Of a DNA stretch of 45,899 nt, positions 26,227-34,587 are shown one piece after another; position 1 is the first letter of the stretch, and every line of letters begins with the position of its first letter. The position numbers and the translations under genes were made by a program. The DNA lies in contig CANPHS010000005.1 of assembly GCA_947573925.1 (NCBI GenBank), forward strand, positions 1 through 45,899, written 5' to 3'. The notes under the pieces are model-generated. The model had not been told where the DNA came from, did not search any database, and saw nothing but the letters and a program-made list of their open reading frames with translations. Source of the stretch: an uncultured Enterorhabdus sp. (GTDB lineage Bacteria; Actinomycetota; Coriobacteriia; Coriobacteriales; Eggerthellaceae).

Positions 26227-27345
26227 CTACCCCTGTCGCCGCTCGACATACTCCTTGAAGCCGGGCAATGCGAAGTAGAAGTCGCCATCGAGAGTTTCGC
26301 CAATAACGCCACTTTGCACGAGCCGCTTCTTGTAGGTGGAAATATGCCCCGAGGGCTTACCCAGCCGTTCCATCAGATCGATGCGGCGGCTTGTTTTCCC
26401 ATCTTGAGCCATTGCCGCAAGAAATGCCCTGTCCGCTCGGGAGAGTTCCGCATAGGTGACATCGAAGATGCGATCCTCTAACTCGCGCTGAGCCCTCTGC
26501 GCACCGGCACGGACATCGTCAACGCTCAGGAAGGCGTCATCGGGATGCATTCGCCACGCCCGGTAGCCCAGAAGCTGCAGCATGAAGGGAAACCCGTCGA
26601 TGGCTTCAACGGCTTCGCCCAAGGCCTCTTCGCTGATGAGCCTACCGCCCTCTTCCACGGTCAGACGGAAAGCCTCCTCAACTTCATAGGGGGCCAACGG
26701 GCCCAACTCGAACCGCTGAGCCCGGCGCAAAAACGACGTGTTCTTTCCGCTCAGAAGCGAGCTTATATGGAAGGGAAGCCCCGCCATGACAAGAGCGACC
26801 TTACGATTCTCGCGCACGAAATGCTGGTACGTTGAAACCAGGTGGCTCATCTCGTCGAGAGACACGTCCACTTCGTCAACGGTTATCAGCAGGCCAATAT
26901 CCGCTTCGCCGAGACGCTCCAAAAGGTTGTTCATGCGGGTGCGCCAATTCGCTTTCGTGTTGCTTTTCGCGTCCCAAGTCGCTCCTCCTATACCCGCTAT
27001 GTTCACGCCCGTGAGACGTTTTTCGGACGAGGCCGCAATGAGGTGCGAAGCCGACTCCTCGGTGCGCTGGACAATATCTTCGAGCATACCCGAAGTTGCC
27101 GAAACGTTGGCCACTACCCATCCGAGCCGAGACGCCTCGTTGCCGAGATAGGTAAGGAGCGCCGTTTTGCCACATCCGCGCGGACCAACAAATAATGCGC
27201 AGAGATTCATCGTCTGCTCTTCGAAGGCACTCAAGATATCCGAGAGCACCTGTTCGCGACCAGCGAAATAAGCGGGCACTTTTCCGAATTCCGGCGTAAA
27301 TGGGTTGAAGGTCTCTTGCTGCACCTTCGCAATCTTGTCTGCCAC
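26227..27345 (-). CDS. AAA ATPase with C-terminal winged helix (Orc1/Cdc6-like)
   Basis: A 372-residue P-loop ATPase. An FNPFTPEFGKVPAYFAGRE start precedes Walker A GPRGCGKT at 54-61 and Walker B LLITVDEVD at 152-160; AGLPFHISSLL acts as a sensor-like region. The C-terminal 80 residues look like a winged helix (LSRADRAFLAAMAQDG, then SGHISTYKKRLVQSGVI). The layout is that of archaeal-type/STAND-like DNA-binding ATPases common in Coriobacteria; the role is unknown. GTG 27345 has AGGAGG five bases ahead, better than the longer frame. Its promoter overlaps four tandem 19-bp repeats, so it may bind its own control region. Confidence 0.85.
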   Translation of the reverse strand: MADKIAKVQQETFNPFTPEFGKVPAYFAGREQVLSDILSAFEEQTMNLCALFVGPRGCGKTALLTYLGNEASRLGWVVANVSATSGMLEDIVQRTEESASHLIAASSEKRLTGVNIAGIGGATWDAKSNTKANWRTRMNNLLERLGEADIGLLITVDEVDVSLDEMSHLVSTYQHFVRENRKVALVMAGLPFHISSLLSGKNTSFLRRAQRFELGPLAPYEVEEAFRLTVEEGGRLISEEALGEAVEAIDGFPFMLQLLGYRAWRMHPDDAFLSVDDVRAGAQRAQRELEDRIFDVTYAELSRADRAFLAAMAQDGKTSRRIDLMERLGKPSGHISTYKKRLVQSGVIGETLDGDFYFALPGFKEYVERRQG

Positions 27346-27381
27346 GGAAACCTCCTGCCATCTGCCCACCGCAACAGGAAG

Positions 27382-27410
27382 ATCGTAACATTCTTGATTT
27401 CTTTTAGCAA
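27382..27410 (-). promoter_or_regulatory. Promoter of the AAA ATPase gene
   Basis: TTGCTA, 17 bases, TACGAT on the minus strand. The -35 lies inside the gene-proximal repeat unit of the array, so a protein bound to the repeats would touch the promoter. Confidence 0.55.
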
Positions 27411-27468
27411 TCTTGATTTGTTTTAGCGCCCTTGATTTGTTTTAGCGATCTTGAGCGCCTTTAGCACG
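27393..27468. repeat. Four tandem 19-bp repeats upstream of the AAA ATPase
   Basis: Units begin at 27393, 27412, 27431 and 27450. The two central units read CTTGATTTGTTTTAGCGAT and the same with GCC at the end; the first differs by a C for G and AA, and the fourth is diverged (CTTGAGCGCCTTTAGCACG). The exact 19-bp period, close to two helical turns, would put bound proteins on one face. There are no spacers, so this is not CRISPR. It looks like an operator or iteron array. Confidence 0.85.
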
Positions 27469-27610
27469 CGCAGATAGCCGATGCTCCACTCGCTTCTCTT
27501 CGAGTTTTCGCGAGCCCATAGTAGCTACTCGCTCCCCACGCCGCTAGCAACGGGAATTAACATCGCAGGCCAGCGCGGAAAACGAGTATACCAATACCCG
27601 GCCCTCCCTC

Positions 27611-27640
27611 TTGCGCGGTTGGCCCTTCTGCTGCTAGACT
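27611..27640 (+). promoter_or_regulatory. Promoter of the 149-aa hypothetical gene
   Basis: TTGCGC, 18 bases, TAGACT, with TGC before the -10 giving an extended -10 (TGCTAGACT). About 130 bases before the ATG. The rest of the 27469-27769 gap holds nothing else I can identify. Confidence 0.5.
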
Positions 27641-27769
27641 GCACTTCCGTCAGCGAGAGTGCTGGCGCATTTTATCCAGAGTCGGGGTAGAGAGTTGGCT
27701 CGACGATCCCGGCACCAACCGGCCGCGCGGCACGGTGGTCCCGCCAACATCGATGAAAGGAGTCCTGCC

Positions 27770-28219
27770 ATGGACAACGTCTCTGTGCGCGATGCGCGCG
27801 AATTCCTTAACCTGAGCGTCGAGCAGCCGAGGATGCACCTCCTCGATGAGCCCACGGGCTACATTTCGGCCACGGGAAAGTCCAACTTGGGCCACCAGAT
27901 GCGCTACAGCGTGGAACGTCTGGAAGCCGAACTGGCCGATGACGGCGAGCCGCGGGTGCTCCAGCTGGCCTGCGAAGGCGACGAGCGCGAGCCCCAGTCG
28001 TGGACGCTTTACGCCGACGGTCTCAAGTGTGCCCATGGAACCAGCGAGTTCGCTCGCACGTGCTTCTGCGAAGCAGCCGACGCGTTCATGGACGTCTGCC
28101 GTGAAGCCGTGCGCGCCGCCGCCCTCCCCTCCCGCAGCGCGCATGACTACGACCTGCTGCGCACCGCCCGAAGGATAGCGGCGGTGGAAGCGGGCGCCTC
28201 TCGTCCAGCAAATCGATAA
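27770..28219 (+). CDS. Hypothetical protein, 149 aa
   Basis: Not recognised. ATG 27770 has AAAGGAGTCCTGCC ahead, and codon use is like the chromosome. The product is soluble and mixed alpha/beta: an N-terminal part with VSVRDAREFLNLSVEQPRMHLLDEP, a central WTLYADGLKCAHGTSEFARTCFCEAADAFMDVC with four cysteines and a helical, Arg/Ala-rich C-terminus. Its stop codon TAA lies inside the first unit of a tandem decamer repeat. It precedes the AlbA_2 gene on the same strand with 84 bases between, and may be a separate transcript. Confidence 0.65.
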   Translation: MDNVSVRDAREFLNLSVEQPRMHLLDEPTGYISATGKSNLGHQMRYSVERLEAELADDGEPRVLQLACEGDEREPQSWTLYADGLKCAHGTSEFARTCFCEAADAFMDVCREAVRAAALPSRSAHDYDLLRTARRIAAVEAGASRPANR

Positions 28220-28273
28220 CGACCGATAACGACCGATAACGACCGATAACGACCGATAACGACCGATAATGCC
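28214..28273. repeat. Six tandem copies of a 10-bp repeat
   Basis: CGATAACGAC is repeated at 28214, 28224, 28234, 28244 and 28254; a sixth copy at 28264 ends differently (CGATAATGCC). The first unit contains the TAA stop of the upstream gene, and the array ends 30 bases before the AlbA_2 start. Perfect units suggest recent slippage expansion, so copy number may vary between strains. Confidence 0.9.
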
Positions 28274-28303
28274 ATCGAAACTTTAACTAAGAGATGGGGC
28301 AAC

Positions 28304-29824
28304 ATGAAAGATGGCACCGTAATGACATTGCGCGAGAATGGTCAGCTGGAAGCAAAACGCGCCAAAGGCGGTGTGCCCGAGAGCATCTGGGAAACCTATT
28401 CCGCTTTCGCGAACACCAACGGCGGGCTGATCATCCTCGGCGCAGAAGAAGGCCCAAAAGGAGAGGTAGAGTACGTCGGAGTCCCGAACCCTGAACAGCT
28501 CGTTAAGAAATTCTGGGACGGAGTGCACAATCCCTCGAAAGTCAGCGCCAACATTCTCACAAATGATTCGATCACCATTGAGACAATTAACGACTGCGAC
28601 ATTATCCGCATTCAAGTTCCTCGCGCCAACCGTCATTTGAGACCTATCTACATCTGCGGCAATCGGGAAAAGGGAACCTACCGCCGAGATGGCGAGGGAG
28701 ATTATCGCTGCTCATCCGAAGAAATCGTTGCCATGATTCGCGATGCGAGCAACGAGCCGCTCGACGACACCGTGCTTGAAGAGTTCCCGTTAGATGCTCT
28801 TTCGTGGGACACGGTAAGCCGATATCGAGCCGTGGTGTCAGCTGCCCGACCGAATCATCCGTGGCTCAAGCTCGATGATGAGGAGTTCCTCGTGAAGCTG
28901 AATGCCATTGGACGAACAAATGGAGAGGGAGAATTTCATCCAACACGTGCCGGTCTTCTCATGTTCGGTTTCGAGTACGAAATCGCAAAGGAATATGCGA
29001 ACTACTTCCTAGACTATCGCGAAGCAGATCAAGAACGCCGATGGGCAGACCGCATCACATCGCAAGACGGAACATGGACGGGAAACCTTTTCGATTTTTG
29101 GACGGAAGCGCTACCGCGACTGACAAGCGGCCTTAAGAAGCCGTTTGCGCTCGACAACAATCTCCAGCGCATCGAAGACACCGAAATGCACGCCGCAATA
29201 AGAGAGGCACTCGCGAACGCACTCGTTCATTCGGACTACTATGGAAGAAGAGGCATCGTCGCTCTGAGATATTCTGACCGAATCGAAATAGCCAATCCCG
29301 GCAATTCGCGCGTAGCGCTCGATGTGGTGAGAGCGGGCGGAATTTCTGATGCGCGCAATCCGACTCTGATGCGAATGTTCGGGCTTATCAGCGCTTGTGA
29401 GCGAATGGGAAGCGGATTCGACGTAATGAGCAACGCTGCGAAAGCGGCAAGCGCTCCCCCGCCCGAAATCGAGGAGCTTTTCAACCCAGACCGCGTAATG
29501 GTAAAAGTCTACACAGGGAAGCTGTCTGCGTTCTATCTTGACACCGACGCACCCAGCAATAGCTCTCCCTCCGAGACAAACCACACGCCGGCTTCTTCCA
29601 GCTCTGCCCAGCCATCCGTGCCCGCTCCACAACTTGCCCTCTCCCACGATCTCGCAAAAATCGTAGAAGTCGCCCAAGAAAAGGGAGGTTTCACACGTAG
29701 AGATGTTGAATCCGCATTGAACTGCGGGGCGACCAAGGCCAAGGGGCTCATCGCCGAATTGCTGGGCATGGGCATTATTGCGTCCGAAGGCTCAGCGCGC
29801 GGGACAAGGTACCGCTTACGCTAA
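28304..29824 (+). CDS. AlbA_2 (Schlafen) domain / RecG-like ATP-binding protein
   Basis: A 506-residue protein of the 'divergent AAA-4/AlbA_2' group, often annotated as a RecG-like helicase or putative transcriptional regulator. Residues 10-150 are the AlbA_2 domain (ENGQLEAKRAKGGVPESIWETYSAFANTNGG). EMHAAIREALANALVHSDY followed by IEIANPGN is a GHKL-type ATP-binding N-box region. The last 60 residues form a winged helix (KGGFTRRDVESALNCGATKAKGLIAELL). Such proteins are common in defence islands and as stand-alone regulators. Codon use is less GC-rich than upstream genes. ATG 28304 follows GAGATGGGGC. Confidence 0.85.
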   Translation: MKDGTVMTLRENGQLEAKRAKGGVPESIWETYSAFANTNGGLIILGAEEGPKGEVEYVGVPNPEQLVKKFWDGVHNPSKVSANILTNDSITIETINDCDIIRIQVPRANRHLRPIYICGNREKGTYRRDGEGDYRCSSEEIVAMIRDASNEPLDDTVLEEFPLDALSWDTVSRYRAVVSAARPNHPWLKLDDEEFLVKLNAIGRTNGEGEFHPTRAGLLMFGFEYEIAKEYANYFLDYREADQERRWADRITSQDGTWTGNLFDFWTEALPRLTSGLKKPFALDNNLQRIEDTEMHAAIREALANALVHSDYYGRRGIVALRYSDRIEIANPGNSRVALDVVRAGGISDARNPTLMRMFGLISACERMGSGFDVMSNAAKAASAPPPEIEELFNPDRVMVKVYTGKLSAFYLDTDAPSNSSPSETNHTPASSSSAQPSVPAPQLALSHDLAKIVEVAQEKGGFTRRDVESALNCGATKAKGLIAELLGMGIIASEGSARGTRYRLR

Positions 29825-30138
29825 AACAGGGGGCGGCTCGCCGCCCCTACAACTCGACGCGGCCGAACTCAGCCGAGATCTCGCTAGCCGCCACGAGCCG
29901 TTGCGGAAAGTGATGCCTATGACCGTGCTTCGGCATCGCGGGCGACCTCGCGAGGAGGCGCCCGAAGCTTTCGATCTGCGGCGGAATGGGTGGAGGCCAG
30001 AATTACCGGCAAGATGCCAACGCTCAAACCGCACGGCACTGCCGACAACGAACTACCCGACAACTCCAACGCGAAACCGCAACGTTCCAAAGTATCCTTT
30101 GCGGGGAAAAGCCGCAGATCCGGAAAGCAGGCGAGCCC
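29825..30138. other. Gap between convergent genes with one hairpin
   Basis: GGGGCGGC-TC-GCCGCCCC at 29830-29847 makes a strong stem just after the AlbA_2 stop, but no T-run follows, so a terminator role is uncertain. I see no supported gene in the rest. Confidence 0.4.
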
Positions 30139-30645
30139 CTACAGCTCGACCGAGAAGACCTCCGTCTGGTTGACTAGGTCCAGCTCAAGCTGCAGCGCGG
30201 CAATCTCGTCCGCGACGGCGCGATAGTCCGCCTCCGCCCGAGCGACGTCGTAGTTCGCGTACCGATACTCGATGGGCCCGTTGCTGCTGCCGAAGTACCG
30301 GTTGCCCAGTCGCTCCTGGGGCTGACGCGAAGCGAGCGAGTTCAGGCGATCCTTGCGCCCCGACAGCTGCGCGAGCAGGATAAGGGCCTCGTCGATAGTG
30401 ATGCCCCGCTCGGGCAGAACCGTCTGCATGTTGAATCGGTGCAGGGCGTGGCGAATGGCCCGCGCCTGCCCGTCGATCTGCGCGACCTTCTCACGCACGG
30501 CCCCGTAGTCGTAAGCAGGAGGCTCGGCTGCCTCCCCTTCCGCGAGCACGTAGGTGCTCACCTCCTGCTCGGTCCGCAGGAGCCGATCCTTCTCGTCCTG
30601 CAGCCTCCGCAGGTATTTGTTGGCACTAGCCGATGTGAATTCCAC
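30139..30645 (-). CDS. DIP1984 family protein (septicolysin-like)
   Basis: A 168-residue, largely helical protein matching the DIP1984/septicolysin family: EKDRLLRTEQEVSTYV near the N-terminus, the RAIRHALHRFNMQTVLP segment near 62-78, DEALILLAQLSGRKDRL near 85-101 and a C-terminal coiled-coil-like EADYRAVADEIAALQLELD. The family has been tied to a septicolysin name, but no activity is established and I see no secretion signal. GTG 30645 has AAGAGGTGG ahead. It lies downstream of the kinase on the same strand, with 120 bases between. Confidence 0.85.
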   Translation of the reverse strand: MEFTSASANKYLRRLQDEKDRLLRTEQEVSTYVLAEGEAAEPPAYDYGAVREKVAQIDGQARAIRHALHRFNMQTVLPERGITIDEALILLAQLSGRKDRLNSLASRQPQERLGNRYFGSSNGPIEYRYANYDVARAEADYRAVADEIAALQLELDLVNQTEVFSVEL

Positions 30646-30765
30646 GCGACCACCTCTTTCTCGCGCCGATCATTCGATGGCCTCCACCATACCAGGCGCC
30701 AGCAGTCGCATTCAACAGTTCCACTAGTCCGATTTGAGATTGATACTTTCTTAACCAACAGCCAT

Positions 30766-32316
30766 TTAAAGCGTACTCAAAAAGCTATTGATATCGGCAC
30801 TGCTTTCTTGCCTTCTGATTTCATCCTCTCTCGCACGCACCAAAGCTTCGTGGGTCTCTCGCCTCTCTTTTTCGAGACGCTTCCTCATAACCTCATTTGC
30901 CCAATCAATAAAACGAGGCATCTCCTTGCAAGCATCTGCCAAATGCCCCCTATCTCCATGCGTATTTGGAACCAGAATCTTATCGCCATTCACCGTAAAC
31001 CGCTGAGGGTCTAAGAAAAACCCATCTGTGGAAAAACTCGTAACGCCCATGTATGATCTAAAAGCTTGTTCCCAATCTGCGCCGGGACTCATGTTCAATT
31101 TGAAAACCAAGTTGGGCTCAATCCATTCCTTGCTCACAATTGAAATCTCAAATGGCTCCGGAACGCAAGCCTCAAATTCCAAAACTTCATCCTCTATCTT
31201 TTCAATATTCTTTCGCGCTTCAATATCCGCAAGCAGAATCGGAATACCTTCGTAACGACTGTCTTGATTTTGAGAAATCATTCTTGCAACGATGGGATCA
31301 AGATACGAAAACCGCTCCGATGCACCTGCGATTTCGGCATAGCCAGTTCCTTGAGGAACTGCACCGGTAAACAATTCATTGATTATTAATCCGAACGCAT
31401 ATTGGTCTGCGCGGTGATCAATCACACCATCGGCGATGCGTTGCTCGGGTGCAGCATATTTGAAGTTGGCAAGCCTTTCTGCGCGAGTTGTTTGCAGCGT
31501 TAAACCGGGCAGATCTTGATTGATATGGGCAACACCAAAATCAGCTAGCACTAATCGATTTGCATCCTTGTCTAAAAGAATGTTCTCCGGCTTTATGTCC
31601 CTGTGAACATGACCGTCGTTATAAAAGCTCTCCAATGAACTGAGAAGCGCGAGAAGCATACGTAAAATGGAAGCACGCTCAATTTTGGGGCTTTCCATCA
31701 GCTTTCTTAGGCTATTGTCATAAAGGGGCATCACATAAAACGGCCTCTTAAGTTCACCCTCCTGCTTGAATCCTTGATCAACAACCTTCACCAATGGCGC
31801 ATCAGTAACTCGTTCGCAGAACGCCATCTCCCTAAGAAAGCGCTTCATCTTCTTGCCATTAGCGCAAGACTGACTATTCAGTATCTTGAGCGCAAAAGAC
31901 TCGCCATCGTCGCGCTCAACAAGAAACACATTCCCCGCTCCGCCGTTTCCCAGAGAGTGCTTCTTCTCGTATGAATGCCTAGTTGTTTCAAAGCGACGCA
32001 ACGAGTTTGAAGCGCCTGTCTCCTGACCGGCCATACGCACATCGTCTTCCACCAAATACGCAATCGCATGAATTCGCTCTATCGCCGCGCTAACCGAGAT
32101 CCAATCATCCCAGTCGAAATCAACACCCTTGATCGCCTCGTTTGTAGAAAGACTAAGTTTTGCTCCAAGCGCAAGAAGCCTCTCTCTTGTACCCAGGATC
32201 CACGAGCACCAATCTACATATTCTTGCGAGTTTTTCTGGCAATTTCCGAAGTGGCCTTTGCCTCGTATTTCTTGCACTATTTCCCCAAGCGCCGTCAAAG
32301 TTGCCGATTGAGCCAT
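30766..32316 (-). CDS. Serine/threonine protein kinase
   Basis: A 516-residue cytoplasmic kinase. The catalytic domain runs about 115-370: glycine loop GNGGAGNV 123-130, ATP lysine K144, catalytic HRDIKPENILL (D240), DFG 259-261 and APEQ 289-292, all intact. The first 110 residues are a helical extension, and the last 140 hold a compact unknown domain plus a charged helix ending in a run of Arg/Glu. There is no transmembrane segment or PASTA repeat, unlike housekeeping PknB. A+T-rich codons and the position between a restriction system and the DIP1984 gene suggest horizontal origin. ATG 32316 has GGAAGG ahead. Confidence 0.93.
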   Translation of the reverse strand: MAQSATLTALGEIVQEIRGKGHFGNCQKNSQEYVDWCSWILGTRERLLALGAKLSLSTNEAIKGVDFDWDDWISVSAAIERIHAIAYLVEDDVRMAGQETGASNSLRRFETTRHSYEKKHSLGNGGAGNVFLVERDDGESFALKILNSQSCANGKKMKRFLREMAFCERVTDAPLVKVVDQGFKQEGELKRPFYVMPLYDNSLRKLMESPKIERASILRMLLALLSSLESFYNDGHVHRDIKPENILLDKDANRLVLADFGVAHINQDLPGLTLQTTRAERLANFKYAAPEQRIADGVIDHRADQYAFGLIINELFTGAVPQGTGYAEIAGASERFSYLDPIVARMISQNQDSRYEGIPILLADIEARKNIEKIEDEVLEFEACVPEPFEISIVSKEWIEPNLVFKLNMSPGADWEQAFRSYMGVTSFSTDGFFLDPQRFTVNGDKILVPNTHGDRGHLADACKEMPRFIDWANEVMRKRLEKERRETHEALVRAREDEIRRQESSADINSFLSTL

Positions 32317-32566
32317 CGCCTTCCACCCTTCCAGAAAGCCACCCGTCTTGAAATCATCTTCTTCTCTTCGCCACCCATACAGGCGAACGAGCGGGTTGTG
32401 CCCTCGTTTCCCCTGCGGTATCTACCGAATGGCCGCCGAACGTCTCTGCTCATTGCTCTTGTCATTATGATCTATTTAGCTCGAAGGAGTTTTCTTTTTC
32501 GCATATCTTGCTGCGCCCACTTACCACGTCGTCTCATCATTTTTCCATGATCGCAAAGATCTTTTT

Positions 32567-34585
32567 TCAATAATATAAGCGGACTGCTGACAGCAGATCT
32601 TCTCTCTTCATATACCACAGCTTATCGCCGAACGCGACCTGGTAGGCGACCACATCCATCAGCCCCTTGTCCGCATGCTCGAGGCGCATCCCATCGGGCA
32701 ATATCCTGATTTCATCAGGCAGTTGGCCAGCGAAAGGTATAGTTGCGAGAGAATTACCCTTATCTCTACAGATCACTTCGGCGAGAAGAACTTGCCCCGT
32801 TCCGAGCACAGGGTGATCAACCGTCATGCCTGGCAAAACGATCAAATTGTCAGAGTTGCCCTCCTCGAGTCTCCCCTCCCTAATGAGATGCGTCCTATTC
32901 TGGACTGTCCGTTCTATATATAACTTCCATTCAGGCCCATCTAAAGCATCGCGTCTTATTGCACATTCGCGAATAAGATCTCTCAATTTTTCCGGACTGA
33001 CATTTTTCGACTCAAACATCGCTACAAAATGCTCTCTAAACTGAGCCAGCGTCAGCGGAACGATGTCCAATCTCCGCTTGTTATCGCGTTTGTCATACCA
33101 AATGCCATGCCTAAAAGTTTCTGCTGTATTAGTGTCAATCTTTATTGCGACAAACAGACCGTAGACAGGGCAATTTGAGCTATCTATCGCATCTGACACG
33201 TGCCTTCTTACAGGTTCACCTTCCATTGCTTCCTGCCTCGACGAGGTAGACATCGAAACCTCTGTCACCAGCATAAAGTCCTGGTACTCGCAGCAAAGAT
33301 CACCCCTGCCGCCTCCGGCCGTGCTCACAGGCAAAAAATCTGAGTCGATCTTGAATCCTCTGACTTCATTTGGCTCCGTGATCATATGGTCTATGGCAAG
33401 CTCCGCTCTCCAAAGAATCCACTCAAGATAAGCTGGAAGTTCATCTTTTGGAACTTCTATTCTTGAATCTTCATCCTCTTCGCGACTCACACCGCCGCCT
33501 CTTTCGATAAGTCTCATATACTCAGCAATTTCTCGCCATTGATCGCGCTGCTTGTCGGCATATGCTATTTCGTTGGTTAGCTGGAGCGCCTCTTCCACGC
33601 GATACCGCGCAATGTTGACGGCCGCAGTATCGTTCACATCTAGATCGCTTATGTCGTAATAAACGCTCTGATCTTTAGCCATCCCTTCTACGCTGGCAAG
33701 TAGTTCTTTTGCGATCGCCAAGTCATCACTCGGCAGCGGTGCACCATTTGCAAGGATTGTCTTTGCGTTAAATAGCGATTTGCTGCCTATGGTGGCTTTG
33801 GCCATTTTATCAGCAACGACATGCTTCATGGGCGCAATAATCAGACCGCGTCCTTTTCTTTGCACGACTCCGGTTATCCGGAGATAACGCATGTTCATAT
33901 CTGCATAGTCGAAAAAGTTGCCTTTATTCTTCGAGTACTGCTTGCTGCGCTCGTTTATCTCGTTATGATCGAAAACGCGTTTCGAGGGCGCAACCGCCCT
34001 TCTTCTCCGTAAATCTAAGATATTATCCACTACGTACTGCAGATCATAGGTTGGATCTGTCGTATGGCCCCACAACGCAAACTCGGTTCTTGTGATCTCG
34101 CTAGAGCCAGTGCGCTTCTCCAATTCGAGCATCACAGCAAGGATCCAACGCAATGGCGAGAACAACTTACCGTTATCAGTCGTGGTCGGAATCTGTTCGA
34201 CGCTCATTGCCCGCAGGAAGCATTCTTGTTCAGCAGGATATGTGTCGGCTTGGAGAAACATGTACCCGAAAGGCGTTATTTGGCCAATCGGGCCTAATTC
34301 TTCTTGCCTACACCCGATCCGTCTGACATCGGGATAAATCAAGCCGTTTCGCTCAAACATCAAACGCCATTTCCTCGCATGGCTTCCAGTCGTATCTTTA
34401 CCCTGTTTGTTGTTGATTATCCCATTTTCCGAAAGATATTTCGTAAACGCTACGTCGTTTTTTCCTCCAATCAACTGGCCCACAAAAGGAGACTGAGCAT
34501 ATAGCTTGAAACCGTCCGAAATACGTGCGGGATTCCTAAGGCCGGTATTTCCAACCAGCCAGATATCTATCTGTTTTTCTTTCAT
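32567..34585 (-). CDS. AlwI family type IIS restriction endonuclease
   Basis: A 672-residue protein of the AlwI/PleI/MlyI endonuclease family (RE_AlwI). AlwI-type enzymes recognise GGATC and cut a few bases away. The start MKEKQIDIWLVGNTGLRNPARI and the LFSPLRWILAVMLELEK block are family features. The PD-(D/E)xK-like catalytic region is GGGRGDLCCEYQDFMLVTEVS, with D429 and E442 as likely metal ligands and E452 following. The actual recognition sequence is inferred, not proven. It starts two bases after the methyltransferase stop and is translated from the same transcript. Clearly A+T-richer than the chromosome. Confidence 0.92.
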   Translation of the reverse strand: MKEKQIDIWLVGNTGLRNPARISDGFKLYAQSPFVGQLIGGKNDVAFTKYLSENGIINNKQGKDTTGSHARKWRLMFERNGLIYPDVRRIGCRQEELGPIGQITPFGYMFLQADTYPAEQECFLRAMSVEQIPTTTDNGKLFSPLRWILAVMLELEKRTGSSEITRTEFALWGHTTDPTYDLQYVVDNILDLRRRRAVAPSKRVFDHNEINERSKQYSKNKGNFFDYADMNMRYLRITGVVQRKGRGLIIAPMKHVVADKMAKATIGSKSLFNAKTILANGAPLPSDDLAIAKELLASVEGMAKDQSVYYDISDLDVNDTAAVNIARYRVEEALQLTNEIAYADKQRDQWREIAEYMRLIERGGGVSREEDEDSRIEVPKDELPAYLEWILWRAELAIDHMITEPNEVRGFKIDSDFLPVSTAGGGRGDLCCEYQDFMLVTEVSMSTSSRQEAMEGEPVRRHVSDAIDSSNCPVYGLFVAIKIDTNTAETFRHGIWYDKRDNKRRLDIVPLTLAQFREHFVAMFESKNVSPEKLRDLIRECAIRRDALDGPEWKLYIERTVQNRTHLIREGRLEEGNSDNLIVLPGMTVDHPVLGTGQVLLAEVICRDKGNSLATIPFAGQLPDEIRILPDGMRLEHADKGLMDVVAYQVAFGDKLWYMKREDLLSAVRLYY

Positions 34586-34587
34586 GC

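Noticed and set aside
27393-27468. Tandem array considered as a CRISPR
   Set aside because: Units are contiguous with no spacers and are only 19 bp; no cas genes in the window.
29847-29999. Minus-strand frame ending in VEL, like the end of the DIP1984 protein 300 bases away
   Set aside because: Only the last residues resemble it; the rest has no similarity, so a duplicated remnant is not supported.
32068-32550. Plus-strand frame between the kinase and the AlwI endonuclease
   Set aside because: Overlaps the kinase antisense, with no family features; the 250-base gap shows only A+T-rich leader sequence.
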